Shown piece after piece: positions 1-11,644 of a stretch of DNA of 64,000 nt. The stretch covers positions 102,457,501 to 102,521,500 of the forward strand of contig CM074857.1 of the NCBI GenBank assembly GCA_037501455.1, read 5' to 3'. The position numbers were made by a program, and so were the translations under genes. This stretch comes from Lantana camara. Taxonomy: Eukaryota > Streptophyta > Magnoliopsida > Lamiales > Verbenaceae. Within the stretch, counting starts at the first letter, position 1. Each line of letters starts with the position of its first letter. The notes under the pieces were generated by a model. It had not been told where the DNA came from. It saw only the letters and a list, made by a program, of their open reading frames with translations, and made no database searches.

Positions 1-1199
1 AAGAAACTTCAAGAAGAACTGAGAGGGATAATGAAGGGAAGACATGACGTTATTAAAGATGTTTTTTTTTTTTTTTTTAAACACATACTCCCAAAATGGC
101 AAAAAGGATTTGAATCTAAAGTCAATGTCACTGAAAAAAGAACCGTTAATCACTTCAATCAATCATTATTGGCACGTTACAAAGTGCTCAGTCTAGTTTT
201 TAACCTCTCAAAGGCAATCAAACAAGAATCGTCAAAATTAAACTCAACATCCTTTTGCAAAAGATTACATAACGGGAGAGAGAGTTTAGATAAACCCTTA
301 ATGAATCGCCAGTAAAAACATAATTGCAAAAGAGTGTTCGAGTTGTATTTAATACAAATGTACGACAGGATATGACACGACTACATGATAGTTTTAAAAT
401 TGGTGGTTCATTGGATGTGATGCAACGTTTGCCGTTTCTCTAATTTTGTAGAATTAAAATGAAAGAAAGAAGTAGTAGAGTGGCATGCTTGTGCTTATCA
501 AAATTGAAATAATTTATGCAACTTCCAAATAAAGTATATAGTTAATGTTTACCAATTATGATTAAATTCCCAGTGCAATATTAATGTGCTTTAGCACCGG
601 TAGCAACAGTTAAAATGAACTTATCCCAACTCGCGCCAATTTAATTCAATTTAAATTTTGTACAACTCTGATTCATTTGTACAAATTATAAAAATATGTT
701 CTCGTTAATTATTTTAATAGGTGTCGATAGATGTAGATAATACGATGTTTTAATCGGATCATAAATTTCTAACTAAATATTAAAGATTTAACTACTTAAA
801 ACCATAAAATCCAAAAACACAAAATAGAAATTCTTTAATATAAGTTCTAACTAAAATCTCTAAAGAAATAAACTTCTAAGGAATTAAGAAAAAGACAGAA
901 GAACTCCCGAGGTTGCCGTATCGTGCTACTCCCTTTTTTTCCTCCCAAGTGGCGTGAAAAGCTGCTTATATATCTCAAGTAAGAATCTCGACTTCCAAGA
1001 CTCTCAATCCGAATCCTAAGGGGATTTATGTCCTGTCCTACAAGTAACCCATTAAATTGTGCTCTCCTTATCAATTCTATGGTCAAAACGTAAGCCCACA
1101 AAGTAATTGAATTCAATTAGCTTCCAATTAATTCTAAAGTTCCATCTTCTCGAGGTCCACTGTCTCACCAGCCCAATATCAACAATAATAAGGCATGCA
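1..1199. other. Non-coding AT-rich DNA
   Basis: No open frame here looks like a protein family I recognise, and the longest frames are short and low-complexity. A run of 16 or more T lies near 61-78. I see no RNA gene and no element ends before the hAT-type MITE that begins at 1208. Confidence 0.6.
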
Positions 1200-1207
1200 T
1201 CCTCGCC

Positions 1208-1833
1208 TAGGGCTGTCAATGGATCGGATTTTAATCCGAATCCGATTCGAATTTTAACATATTCGTTCGATAAAAATATCCGATGGATCATATCCGATTA
1301 TAAATATTCGTTATCCGAAATAAATGGAGCGAATATGAAATTAACGAATCCGATCCGTTTAGAATCCGAATCCGATTATATATATAATATTTAATTAAAA
1401 TAAATTATTTACTAGTACATAATATTAAGTAAAATGACTAAAATTATAATTTTCACATAATTATCACTTTAAAAAACAATAAATTTTGAATTATTTACTC
1501 TAAAAGTATATATTTTCCTATATTAATAAGTTTAAATTAACTTATTTTAAATAAATATAAATAAAATCATCAAATAATCCATTAAATAATTATTATTTAT
1601 TAATATTATGTAATTAAATTTATTCTTTATATTAAATTTGTTAAATAAAAAAATTAAATTTTATTGTTAATCGGGTCGGATCTTTAATCGGATATAGTCC
1701 GATCTGATTATGCATGGATTCAAAATAAATGAATCCTAATCCTATAGGATTCGGATTCGGATTCGGATTCGGTTGTCGGATCCTCTTGCGGAATCCCCTG
1801 ATCCGACCCGAATCCGACCCGTTGACAGCCCTA
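1208..1833. mobile_element. hAT-type MITE with 8-bp TSD
   Basis: The 626-bp element starts TAGGGCTGTCAATGG and ends with the near-perfect inverted complement (CCGTTGACAGCCCTA); about 22 terminal bases pair with few mismatches. It is flanked by the perfect 8-bp direct repeat TCCTCGCC (1200-1207 and 1834-1841). An 8-bp duplication is the hallmark of the hAT superfamily. The interior is AT-rich and non-coding. Subterminal regions on both sides are built from short repeats of the type GGATTCGGAT, which are possible transposase binding sites. No transposase is encoded, so movement would need an enzyme supplied in trans. Confidence 0.9.
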
Positions 1834-1841
1834 TCCTCGCC

Positions 1842-3470
1842 ATAATAATTCACAGCTTTTACAAATTGATCTCCTGACAGCACACACCCAGCACAAATTG
1901 ATCTACACACACAAGTTTGGCCCAGCTATTGGTCCAAACACTCCAATAATTCATAAAATAGCCCTGCTAAACTAAAAACACGAAAATACATCACGGTATC
2001 AATTTATATCAACTAAAAGCACTTAAAATGTGGCCACAAACTCATGAATATTCGAGAATTACCCACACTATCAGATCTTATTTACGAGGTTGTTTCTCAG
2101 TTAAAAAGTTGATTTATGATCGTACATGACCACTGAAGTAGTTAGAAATGACTAGGTTGTCAGGACTTGTTGATGCTATAGCTTATCTGTTATAGGATTA
2201 TAAGTTTATTATTAGTTATTACAATAATGATCGAATCAAAAGTATGAATCTAAAAATTTTTTTGACTAGAATTCTGTTTCTCAAATTACTTTAGGCTTAT
2301 ATTTGCTCGTTAGTTTATTTTAATTCAGTTTGAAAGCGTTTGGTACGAGTATTAGGTTGCGTAGATACGAGGAAGGAGTGTTAATATCGTGTTTGATATG
2401 AAATGTTAGGTCTATCGAGCCAATACACTTTAATCTCTGGCCAGTTGAAGTCCGGTACTGTTCAAGCCAAAAATCTCCTTGCTCATATTAGAAATCAGCT
2501 GATATTAACTCTTCTTATTGGTTTAGCACTGTTCACGCCAAGGTGATCAGCACATTTTTGTCTACCAAATAGAAAATTAGCTCGTCCTAATCTAACCTAA
2601 TATAAATTAATAAGCCCGATCTTTATTAACTAAAATTAAGTATGCAAAGCTACCAAACTTTGTTATTTAACTTTTACAAATTCCCCTCCCTTTATACTTT
2701 TGTTGTTGTGTTTATTTAGTTATCGAAAATTTATAAAATCATTCAAGTCTTCAATCATTTACCACTATATGCAATATAAATATATTAAAATACAATAATT
2801 ATTAAGTATCAATACAATATTCCTATAACTGGCATGTATTAATATAATTGCAATTTTCGCAAAGGGGCCGTTTGTAAGAAGAATATAATTGCAATTGTTA
2901 TAAATTAATAATACAAATTTGCTATGGTGGCCCCATTTCTTTTCTTTTACTATATCATTAAGATTAATAATTTGCTTGAACTAATTAGTTGGAATTAGAA
3001 CTCTTCAACGTTATTTTTTGTTTTTCATATATTTTTTTTCTGAGTACGAATACTATGAAAATATGATACAGGAGGACACGTCAAATTAAGTTACTTTAGT
3101 TATGAGCTTAGAGTTTGATGATCTAGATGTGGAGCTACGCCTCTACTAATTGTAATTACATTCTAAAAAACTCAAATAAATCTTTAATTAAACAGACATA
3201 ACATCAAATTGCGGAATGTGATATAAATTAAATCTAGTAATCTACTTAATGGTTTGAACACAAAAGGAAAGAGAATGCCTCGAGTTGACGAAATTAGTCA
3301 TATTTATTTATTTAGTGCAATCAAAAATTGTAAAGCTTTTTGTAAGCAATGGTACGAGTTTCTCTAGTTAAGCTGAGATAGTATAGCGTTATAATTCATT
3401 TCTATAGGTAAATTTTTGTTTTGGTTCTATAGTATATTTCTATAGGTTAAGGCAGGTCGGATTATTTAGG
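1842..3470. other. Non-coding AT-rich intergenic DNA
   Basis: I see no coding frame, RNA gene or element termini that I can support. Composition is that of ordinary plant intergenic DNA. Confidence 0.55.
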
Positions 3471-3722
3471 TATAAATTTTTTTGAGAAAATTGCATCAGC
3501 ACCCCTTGTGTAATACGAAAAAACAAACACAAAAAAAACCTTGTCATAAAAAAATTCGTTTAGAAAATCTTGTGTTATTTTTTCTTTGCATAAAAAACCC
3601 TACACTGAGAGAGTGTCTTACAGTCGCGTTGACTGCAAATAAAACTGAGTCTTTTTCTCACTTTTCCATATAAATTGACTATTTTGCCCATTCATTATAT
3701 TTATTAAATTATATATACATAC

Positions 3723-4530
3723 TGATATGGCATAATAGTACAAGTCCACGCGGCCGCCCCAAGTGGTGCCACGTGGACTCCGCGCCAGCCTGGACAGACC
3801 AGAGACGGCCTTTCGAACAGACCATCAGATCGACACCAGGCCCTCAGATCATCAGATCTGCACAAGGACATTAGATCGATTTACGCACCGCCTGATCATC
3901 AGATCATCGGATCGATCTCAATAAGCCAGGTCATCAGATCGATCTGCTCCTCTCTCGAGGAAACCCACAGCGTTAAGGATCCCGGAAGGCAATATCGATC
4001 TTCAGATCGATACCATACGTCACCGGACACCCGAATACTGTAAAAGCACTCCTGTCGGGACACGTGTACCCTTCTCATTCCCTGGAACAGGCGTACTATG
4101 GCTCATTAATGACCATCAGTCCCTGCTTCTACCCAAAGGGGAAAGAAGGTACAAACGACCCGCCTCAAGCCGGTTCCATCGTCCGACATCCAGATCGACG
4201 ACTGGCAACGCCATTAATGCACACCTACAGTACACACACTACTGTGTCATTTGGCCATGGCTATAAATACTCGCCCCCTGAACAGTAGTTGGTAAGCCTT
4301 TAATACGCATTCAATTGCATTTATTCTCTCTCTAAAGAGCTCCATTACTGACTTGAGCGTCGGAGTGCCAACCTTGGGTACAACCCCAAGTCCCCCAAGT
4401 TGGTTTCGAGCTCACGTTTGCTAAGTGCTTTCAGGTCGATAAAGAACCCACTCAAACAAATTCTTGACTGATTGACCCATATCTGACAGTCGGATCGACA
4501 CGTCAGATCGACCAGATTTGAGCCAGATCA
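3723..4530 (+). repeat. 5' LTR of gypsy-1
   Basis: 808 bp, TGATATGGC...CCAGATCA. It contains a TATA box (TATAAATA, 4262-4269) that would drive the genomic RNA. A short open frame inside (4064-4288) is repeated word for word in the 3' LTR and is not a gene. Many GATC-centred words of the type CAGATCGA are scattered through it. Confidence 0.95.
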
Positions 4531-4531
4531 G

Positions 4532-4550
4532 TTTGGCGCCGTCTGTGGGA
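4532..4550 (+). promoter_or_regulatory. Primer-binding site of gypsy-1
   Basis: TTTGGCGCCGTCTGTGGGA lies one base inside the LTR. The first nine bases after the TT, TGGCGCCGT, are complementary to the 3' end of plant tRNA-Asp; the match is poorer beyond that, so the primer assignment is tentative. The same box occurs in gypsy-2. Confidence 0.8.
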
Positions 4551-4605
4551 ATCTCTTTTTCACATCGACCTAGATAAAAGCCCTTTCATCTTCCTTGCAA
4601 AAACG

Positions 4606-7600
4606 ATGGTTAACACAAGGAACACCAACCGGGACGAGGACCTGGAGGAGGTTGCCAAAGGCAGGCATGACTACAACGCGCCGCTTGGCAACACCTCCGT
4701 TGTCCTACCAGACGGCCCCAGCACCAATATTCCCCAACCCCCACTGGAGACCACTCCCAGGTACACCGTCACCCAGGCGGACCTGGAAGCCTTCCTCGAC
4801 CAATGGCGGGTCGAGGTCGAACGCGCCCAAACGGAGGGCCGCGAACCCAGGCGCCCGGAGCTACCAAGGGCCAGCCCGGCTACCACCATACCAAGCCCCG
4901 TGGTGGGCAATTCGCTGGCCCCCACTGTCCAAGCATACGGGAACCTAGTTCCCTATGTATTTCAACCGCTCGACGGGCGACCCGCTCAGATCATTTGGGG
5001 CCCTAGTCCCCAGGTGGGGGCGGGGCAGATCCAAGGAATCGCTCCGCCACCTCCCCCTCCCGCAGCAGACAAAGAAGTTCCTCGAGAAGACCACGGGGAC
5101 TCCGACCACCCCAGCCGCAACAACCGCGGCAAGCGCGTGGTCGACGAGGACGATGACGAATTCGACGACCTCAGAGATCGAATTCCCCCCCGAACGGCTA
5201 GAGAGGAGGCCGCCAGAATCGCCGCGGCTCGCGCGGGGAGAGAACAAGACTACTGTGAGGACCCACCCCGAAAAAGGGTCCAAGACCGCCTGGGTGACCG
5301 TGGCTCCCACGTCACCCAGAGGCAGGTCGACCTTCGAGAGGGGCTGAACCGACGCCCTCTCCGTTACCGCAGCGACAGGGAAGAAGCTTCCCCTTTCTGC
5401 GAGGATATTCTCCGCACGACCTGTGACGGAGATCGAATTCCGACCGGCCTGCCCATGTACAACGGGACCACAGACCCCGAAAAACATGTAACGGCCTTCG
5501 AGAACCGGATGTTTCTACACTCCCATCCCCAACAGATCTGGGCTAAGCTTTTCGTCACTACGCTGACGGGCCCCGCTCAAGATTGGTTCATCCGCCTGCC
5601 GCCACGGTGCATAACGTCCTACAACCGGTTTGTAGATCGATTCACGGCGCACTTCTCCTCGATGACGGGAGAAAAACTTCCACCTTCCTATCTCAACAGC
5701 ATCTATCAGAGGGAAGGTGAGTCCCTGCGAGATTTCATGACTCGCTTTTCGAGGGAAGTTGTCCGGGTCGAAAACCCGACGATGGACACCCTGCTTTCTG
5801 TGGTCCATCGAGCTCTCCGCAACCGCCTATGGGCGGATGAAATCGTCAGAGCCGGGCCACGCAACCTGACGGAGATCCAGGATATCGCCCACGGCTTCAT
5901 GCGCGTTGAGGAGATCGCCCTCGCGCACGGACCTCCTCCTCGATCTGAGAGGCAGGTCATTGGGTCCAGCTCGCCCCAACACCGGAAAGGGATCGAGCAA
6001 AAAAAGATCAAGGGGAAAGTCGACCAACCGACCCAAGTCGACCGACGAAACTACGTCCCCTTGACCAAGTCCTTAGACCAGATCTACGTGGTCATGGACC
6101 AGAGCCTTCTGAAGAAACCAAAGCCCATCCGGGAGGGCCCAAAGGCTCAGGCATCCGGGAAGTACTGTGGCTACCATCAGCAATGGGGCCACACGACCGC
6201 GGAATGTAACGCCCTCCGAGATGAGATCGAAAGACTCATCCAAGGGGGGCACCTGAAGGATTTTGTTCGACGCATCGACCACTACTCTGAAAAGGCGGGG
6301 AGGTCGATCGACCGCGACAGGTCCAGATCTCGAACTCCCCCAAAACGATCTGGGAAGCAGCCGCTGGAGAGGGCAGAAGACAATCCCCCCACTCACGGCA
6401 AGATCTACATGATAGCCGGGGGGCACGAGGGCGGCGATTCAAATGCAGCTCGAAAAAGGAATATCAGGCGAGCAGCTCGAGAGTACAACGGTCCGCACGA
6501 AGAAGTCTTCCAGATCGATAGTGGTAGAGAGTGGGAAAGGCAGGAGGTTAGCTTTAGTGAGAGTGATAGCCGCCCTGGCCCCCATCGGGAAGGCGATGCG
6601 CCTAGCTGTCCGATGGTGGTGACCTTAGGCGTGGCTAACTATGATGTAACCAAATGCCTAGTTGATAATGGAAGCAGCTCGAACATTATCCCTTACTCGA
6701 CTCTTGTAAAAATGAAGTTGCACAACCTAAAGCTCGATCCGATCCGAACACCGCTTTCCGGGTTCGGCGGATCGGAAGTCATACCGTTAGGGCGCATCCG
6801 ACTTCTCACCTCGATGGGAACATCCCCCAAGAGGGTGACCCAGGAGGTCGAGTACGTCGTCGTCAATATGCCCCTAGCGTATAACATGATCTTCGGCCGA
6901 CCTGGCCTTATTCAGTTCAAAGCAATCATCTCAACGTACCATCAAAAGCTGAAAATGCCCACCCCGAACGGGGTCGGAGAGGTGACTTGTGACATCATGG
7001 ACAGTTGGGCTTGTTACGCCATCGTCCTGAAAAAGCCATCCGGGAAAGAGGTGGAGCCAGAGCTCGACCTCCAGACCTATGCCGATGGGGAGATCGAGCT
7101 TCCTACCAAGGAGTGCGAGGCGGAGAGATCCCCCGCAGCTCGGAAAAGAAAGGCCAGCGAGCGGCTTGAGCCCTCCGAAGAACTGAAAGAAATTGCCCTA
7201 GTCCCCGGAAACAGCAATAAGACCACCAAGATCGGGGCGAACATGCATCCTCAACACGAGGTCATGATGATAGAATTCTTGAGGGACAACTCTGACATCT
7301 TCGCTTGGGCTGCCAAAGATCTGATTGGGGTCGACCCGAAGGTGATCTGTCACCGGCTCGGGATCGATCCGTCGATCAAACCCATTAAACAAAAGCTAAG
7401 ACCTCAGAGTCGGGCGCGAAATGATATAATCGAGGCCGAGGTCAATAAACTCCTCGATGCAGGATACGTCACTCCAGCTCAATACGTTGACTGGTTGTGC
7501 AACGTAGTCCTCGTGCAAAAAACAGGCGGGAAATGGAGAATGTGCAACGATTTCACCGATCTCAACAAAGCATGCCCGAAAGACCCGTATCCGCTGCCCC

Positions 7601-10383
7601 GAATTGATCAGCTCGTCGACTCGACAGCTGGGTGCGAGATGCTCAGTATGATGGATGCATTTCAAGGCTACTACCAGATCTCTATGGCTCCCGAGGATCA
7701 AAAGCACACGGCCTTCATTGTAGTAAAGGGAATATACTGCTTCAAGGTCATGCCCTTCGGGCTAAAGAATGCGGGAGCTACGTACCAAAGATTGGTCAAC
7801 CTGATGTTCAGAGATGAGATCGGAAAGACCATGGAGGTCTACGTCGACGACATGATCGTGAAAAGTCGTTGGGCGTACCATCATCTAGATCATCTGCGCA
7901 GATCGTTTGAGATCTTAAGGCAATACGGTATGAAGCTCAACCCCGACAAATGCACGTTCGGGGTCGAAGGAGGAAAGTTTCTGGGATACATGGTGAGCCA
8001 ACGAGGCATCGAGGCGAATCCTACGAAGATCAAAGCAATCCAGGTCATCCCTCGACCTCGATGCATCAACCAGGTACAGTCACTGGTAGGTCGCATAATC
8101 TCACTCAACCGGTTCATATCACGGTCGTCCGAACGAAACCTCCCATTCTTCAAGGTTTTAAGGAATCTCAAGAAATTCGAGTGGAACGAAGAATGTGACC
8201 GAGCGTTGGATCAACTGAAAGAGTACCTGGCCTCCCCGCCATTGCTGGCGAAGCCGAATGAGGGGGAGACCTTGTACCTCTACCTGTCCCTCTCTAATGA
8301 AACCTTCAGCTCAGTCTTGGTCGCCATTAGAGATCGAAAACACCTACCGATCTACTACCTGAGCAAGATCCTACACGGCGCGGAGCGAAATTATCTTGAG
8401 ATCGAGAAGTTCGTATTCGCTCTGACGCATGCGGCTCGGAAGCTACGTCCGTATTTCCAAGCTCATCCCATAATCGTCCTAACGGATCAACCCCTTAAGC
8501 AGGTCTTATCCAAGCCCGACGTGTCGGGTCGAATGATGAAATGGGCGGTCGAGTTGAGTCAGCATGACATCACCTACCAACCCCGAGCCGCCCAACAAGC
8601 TCAAGTTCTGGCTGACTTTCTAGTCGAAAAGAACACCAGCTCGATGGAAATCGTCCGTGCCACGCCTAGTTGGACCATGTACACGGATGGCTCATCGACC
8701 TCTCAAGGAGGGGGGGTGGGCATATCCCTTATAAACTCAGACGGACTACAGCTCGATTTCGCCATTAAGCTCGATTTTAAAGCGACAAACAACGAAGCTG
8801 AGTACGAAGCACTAGTAGCAGGACTAAAGTACGCCACAGAGAACCAGATCGACAGGTTAGCCGTTGTAACAGACTCCCAGCTCGTCGCGGGCCAAGTCAA
8901 CGGCACGTACGAAGCTCGGGAAGAGTCCATGGCAGCGTATCTCAAAATGGTGAAAGGGCTGGCCTCTAAGCTGAAAGAGTTCAAAATCGAGCAGGTCCCT
9001 CGCGAAGAGAACGGTCGAGCTGATGCCCTATCGAAGTTGGCCAACGGATTCCAGGGAACAAAGGATGCGACCATCTCGTTCATGGTCTCGGGGGGCCGCG
9101 CGATCGATGAAGGAAAGGTCGAGGTCGCGACCATCGATCCGCCGGAACCTTGCTGGATGGACGATATAATCGCTTATCTTAAGGACGGGGTTTTGCCCCA
9201 AAATCGAACTGAGGCCAGGAGAATAAAATATCGATCTCTGCTCTATATGCTGGATCGGGAGGGCAGGTTGTTTAAAAAATCCTTCACAGGTCCCCCTCTA
9301 AGGTGCCTGCGGCCTAGCCAAGCCCAAGATGTCCTAGAAGAAGTCCATGAGGGATGCTGCGGAAACCATTCCGGAGGTCGAGCTCTAGCTCGAAAAATCT
9401 TAAGGAGTGGGTACTTTTGGCCGACTATGGTGTGGGACGCGAAGATCCACTCTAGGAAATGCCCCAAGTGCCAAAAACACGGCAACCTAATCCACACTCA
9501 CCCTGCGTCCATGATACCGATCGATGTGTGTTGGCCCTTTGACCAATGGGGGATCGACATCATTGGTCCCTTCCCCTTGGCACCCAGACAGAAAAAGTTT
9601 GCCATAGTATGCGTCGAGTACTTCTCAAAGTGGGTTGAGGCCGAGGCAGTCCCCAAAATTACTGATGCAGTGATAAGAAATTTCCTCTGGAAGAATATAA
9701 TCTGCCGTTTTGGGGTCCCGAGGGTACTCATCTGTGACAATGGCCCTCAATTTCGATCTGAGAATACCAAGAGCTACTGTCGAGATTTCGGGATCGACCT
9801 CAGATTCACTACAGTTGGTCACCCGCAAGCAAACGGCCAAGCTGAAGTCACCAACCGAATCATTATCCAAAATCTCAAGACCCGCCTTGATGCCAAACTG
9901 GGCGCATGGGCGGACGAACTCGACGGTGTGCTATGGGCTTATCGAACTACCCCGCGGACAGCCACTGGGCAAACACCATACTCACTGGTTTACGGATCCG
10001 AAGCCGTCATCCCATCGGAGCTGTTGCACGAAACTGCTCGTGTATCACAATACCAGCTCGACCGGAATGCGGAGATCAGAGCCGAAGATCTAGATGTGAT
10101 TGAAGAAAGTAGAGAGCATGCCTATCAGAAGCTCAGGCAGTACAAGGCAGCAGCGGCCCGATCATACAATAAGCACGTGCGACCCAGATCGTTTCAGATC
10201 GGTGACCTAGTGCTAAAAAAGGTCGAGGTCTCGCAACATGTCGGAAAACTTGAGCCTAACTGGGAAGGACCTTATCGCGTCACGGAGATCGGGAAAAACA
10301 TGGCCTACCGGCTCGAAGACATGACCGGGGAACCGTTACCCAGACCGTGGAACGCGCACAACTTGAAGAAGTTTTACACTTAG
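4606..10383 (+). CDS. gypsy-1 Gag-Pol polyprotein (intact)
   Basis: A single uninterrupted 1925-residue frame encodes capsid and all enzymes needed for retrotransposition. By residue: acidic/Pro-rich N-terminus; retrotransposon gag domain about 300-400; zinc-knuckle-like CGYHQQWGHTTAEC about 520; aspartic protease with VDNGSSSN about 686; reverse transcriptase about 940-1120 with YVDD near 1079; a degenerate first RNase H; a second, archaeal-type RNase H starting near 1358 (YTDGSS); integrase zinc finger near 1590-1625; integrase core with Asp in WGIDIIGP (1650), Asp in CDNGPQF (1710) and Glu in NGQAEVTNR (1746); and a C-terminal tail. Two RNase H domains are known from the Tat lineage. The protease has D-N-G rather than D-T/S-G, which I believe recurs in this lineage. 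The ATG at 4606 follows the PBS closely and opens the frame. No stop or frameshift was seen, so it may be functional. Confidence 0.95.
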   Translation: MVNTRNTNRDEDLEEVAKGRHDYNAPLGNTSVVLPDGPSTNIPQPPLETTPRYTVTQADLEAFLDQWRVEVERAQTEGREPRRPELPRASPATTIPSPVVGNSLAPTVQAYGNLVPYVFQPLDGRPAQIIWGPSPQVGAGQIQGIAPPPPPPAADKEVPREDHGDSDHPSRNNRGKRVVDEDDDEFDDLRDRIPPRTAREEAARIAAARAGREQDYCEDPPRKRVQDRLGDRGSHVTQRQVDLREGLNRRPLRYRSDREEASPFCEDILRTTCDGDRIPTGLPMYNGTTDPEKHVTAFENRMFLHSHPQQIWAKLFVTTLTGPAQDWFIRLPPRCITSYNRFVDRFTAHFSSMTGEKLPPSYLNSIYQREGESLRDFMTRFSREVVRVENPTMDTLLSVVHRALRNRLWADEIVRAGPRNLTEIQDIAHGFMRVEEIALAHGPPPRSERQVIGSSSPQHRKGIEQKKIKGKVDQPTQVDRRNYVPLTKSLDQIYVVMDQSLLKKPKPIREGPKAQASGKYCGYHQQWGHTTAECNALRDEIERLIQGGHLKDFVRRIDHYSEKAGRSIDRDRSRSRTPPKRSGKQPLERAEDNPPTHGKIYMIAGGHEGGDSNAARKRNIRRAAREYNGPHEEVFQIDSGREWERQEVSFSESDSRPGPHREGDAPSCPMVVTLGVANYDVTKCLVDNGSSSNIIPYSTLVKMKLHNLKLDPIRTPLSGFGGSEVIPLGRIRLLTSMGTSPKRVTQEVEYVVVNMPLAYNMIFGRPGLIQFKAIISTYHQKLKMPTPNGVGEVTCDIMDSWACYAIVLKKPSGKEVEPELDLQTYADGEIELPTKECEAERSPAARKRKASERLEPSEELKEIALVPGNSNKTTKIGANMHPQHEVMMIEFLRDNSDIFAWAAKDLIGVDPKVICHRLGIDPSIKPIKQKLRPQSRARNDIIEAEVNKLLDAGYVTPAQYVDWLCNVVLVQKTGGKWRMCNDFTDLNKACPKDPYPLPRIDQLVDSTAGCEMLSMMDAFQGYYQISMAPEDQKHTAFIVVKGIYCFKVMPFGLKNAGATYQRLVNLMFRDEIGKTMEVYVDDMIVKSRWAYHHLDHLRRSFEILRQYGMKLNPDKCTFGVEGGKFLGYMVSQRGIEANPTKIKAIQVIPRPRCINQVQSLVGRIISLNRFISRSSERNLPFFKVLRNLKKFEWNEECDRALDQLKEYLASPPLLAKPNEGETLYLYLSLSNETFSSVLVAIRDRKHLPIYYLSKILHGAERNYLEIEKFVFALTHAARKLRPYFQAHPIIVLTDQPLKQVLSKPDVSGRMMKWAVELSQHDITYQPRAAQQAQVLADFLVEKNTSSMEIVRATPSWTMYTDGSSTSQGGGVGISLINSDGLQLDFAIKLDFKATNNEAEYEALVAGLKYATENQIDRLAVVTDSQLVAGQVNGTYEAREESMAAYLKMVKGLASKLKEFKIEQVPREENGRADALSKLANGFQGTKDATISFMVSGGRAIDEGKVEVATIDPPEPCWMDDIIAYLKDGVLPQNRTEARRIKYRSLLYMLDREGRLFKKSFTGPPLRCLRPSQAQDVLEEVHEGCCGNHSGGRALARKILRSGYFWPTMVWDAKIHSRKCPKCQKHGNLIHTHPASMIPIDVCWPFDQWGIDIIGPFPLAPRQKKFAIVCVEYFSKWVEAEAVPKITDAVIRNFLWKNIICRFGVPRVLICDNGPQFRSENTKSYCRDFGIDLRFTTVGHPQANGQAEVTNRIIIQNLKTRLDAKLGAWADELDGVLWAYRTTPRTATGQTPYSLVYGSEAVIPSELLHETARVSQYQLDRNAEIRAEDLDVIEESREHAYQKLRQYKAAAARSYNKHVRPRSFQIGDLVLKKVEVSQHVGKLEPNWEGPYRVTEIGKNMAYRLEDMTGEPLPRPWNAHNLKKFYT

Positions 10384-10595
10384 CTTTCGAATTTATTTCT
10401 ACATTGTAATAGTTAAAGAGGTCGAATTCGCCTGAGAATCGATCTCTGATCAGTCAATTAATTCACATATTTCGGGGTATCTGATTAAAGTCAATCCATA
10501 ATCCCGCGTCAGGCCATTATCCCCTCGATTAAGCTCTCATTCGACCTACGGTCATGAGTCGAGGAGGGAGTGAGCCACCCCGCATCCGATCGTTA
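10384..10595. other. Spacer after gypsy-1 pol
   Basis: Short non-coding stretch between the pol stop codon and the tandem repeat array. No motif was identified. Confidence 0.6.
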
Positions 10596-11180
10596 GAGAT
10601 CGAGATCCAACGAGGTCGTTTTTAGACCCAAAGAGATCCTAAGTCCTAACGTGTTTTAAAGCTTTTTGGATCATAGTTAGAGATCGAGATCCAATGAGGT
10701 CGCTTTTAGACCCAAAGAGATCCTAAGTCCTAACGTGTTTTAAGCTTTTTGAATCATAGTTAGAGATCGAGATCCAATGAGGTCGTTTTTAGACCCAAAG
10801 AGATCCTAAGTCCTAACGTGTTTTAAAGCTTTTTGAATCATAGTTAGAGATCGAGATCCAATGAGGTCGTTTTTAGACCCAAGGAGATCCTAAGTCCTAA
10901 CGTGTTTTAAGCTTTTTGAATCGCAGTTTGAGATCGAGATCCAACGAGGTCGTTTTTAGACCCAAGGAGATCCTAAGTCCTAACATGTTTTAATGCTTTT
11001 AAATCACTGTTAGAGATAGAGATCCAACGAGGTCATTTCCAGACCCAAGGAGATCCTAAGTCCTAACGTATTTAATGCTTTTAAATCGCAGTTTGAGATC
11101 GAGATCCAACGAGGTCGTTTCTAGACCCAAGGAGATCCTAAGTCCTAATATGACGCATTTTTAATCATTTCCAGAAATTA
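10596..11180. repeat. Tandem array of ~83-bp units in gypsy-1
   Basis: Seven consecutive copies of an 82-84-bp unit begin at 10596, 10680, 10763, 10847, 10930, 11013 and 11095, each opening GAGATCGAGATCCAA(C/T)GAGG and containing GATCCTAAGTCCTAA. A degenerate eighth partial copy follows (about 11188 on). Copies abut with no spacers. Early copies are closest to each other and later ones more diverged. Tandem repeats between pol and the 3' LTR are known in Tat-lineage elements. Confidence 0.93.
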
Positions 11181-11644
11181 ATTATCCGGAGATCCAATGA
11201 GATCGTTTTAGATCCAAAGGGGTCCAGAGATTAGCGCGTCTCAGAGATCGCTATCGATCCAACGAGAATTCAGCGAATGGAAAAACGCCCAATGAAGCTA
11301 GATCGACATCCAAAAGAGATCGAATAGCTTCATGAGCCAATCGATCCAAAAGCGATAAGAATCTAAGCTGTGGTAAATGAAACCTAGGTCGATAAATCAC
11401 GCGCATGCCAGATCGAATTAATGTTCAACTTGCAAAGAAAAAGAGAAAAAGACAAGTACGAGAAACATAATTCATTCATGCAAAAATCGATCTCAGATTT
11501 GGGAAAGATCGATCTTACCTAGCGCATCGAGCTCACCACGCGACGTGGCTCGATGGGCAAGTGTTCAAGAACAAAATTGAAACAAGTATTCACACAGCCA
11601 CAACCCGGCTGGAAGGTCAGTACAACTAGCTACGGAGGAGAAAT

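Noticed and set aside
4064..4288. 74-aa frame in the 5' LTR of gypsy-1, repeated at 15019-15243
   Set aside because: Lies wholly within the LTR around its TATA box and is identical in the 3' LTR simply because the LTRs are identical. No family match.
4945..5487. 180-aa minus-strand frame in gypsy-1 gag
   Set aside because: Shadow of the GC-rich plus-strand gag frame, with no recognisable motif; unlike the spliced antisense gene it has no counterpart in gypsy-2.
10596..11180. CRISPR-like regular repeats
   Set aside because: Units abut without unique spacers and lie inside a plant retrotransposon; this is a plain tandem repeat.
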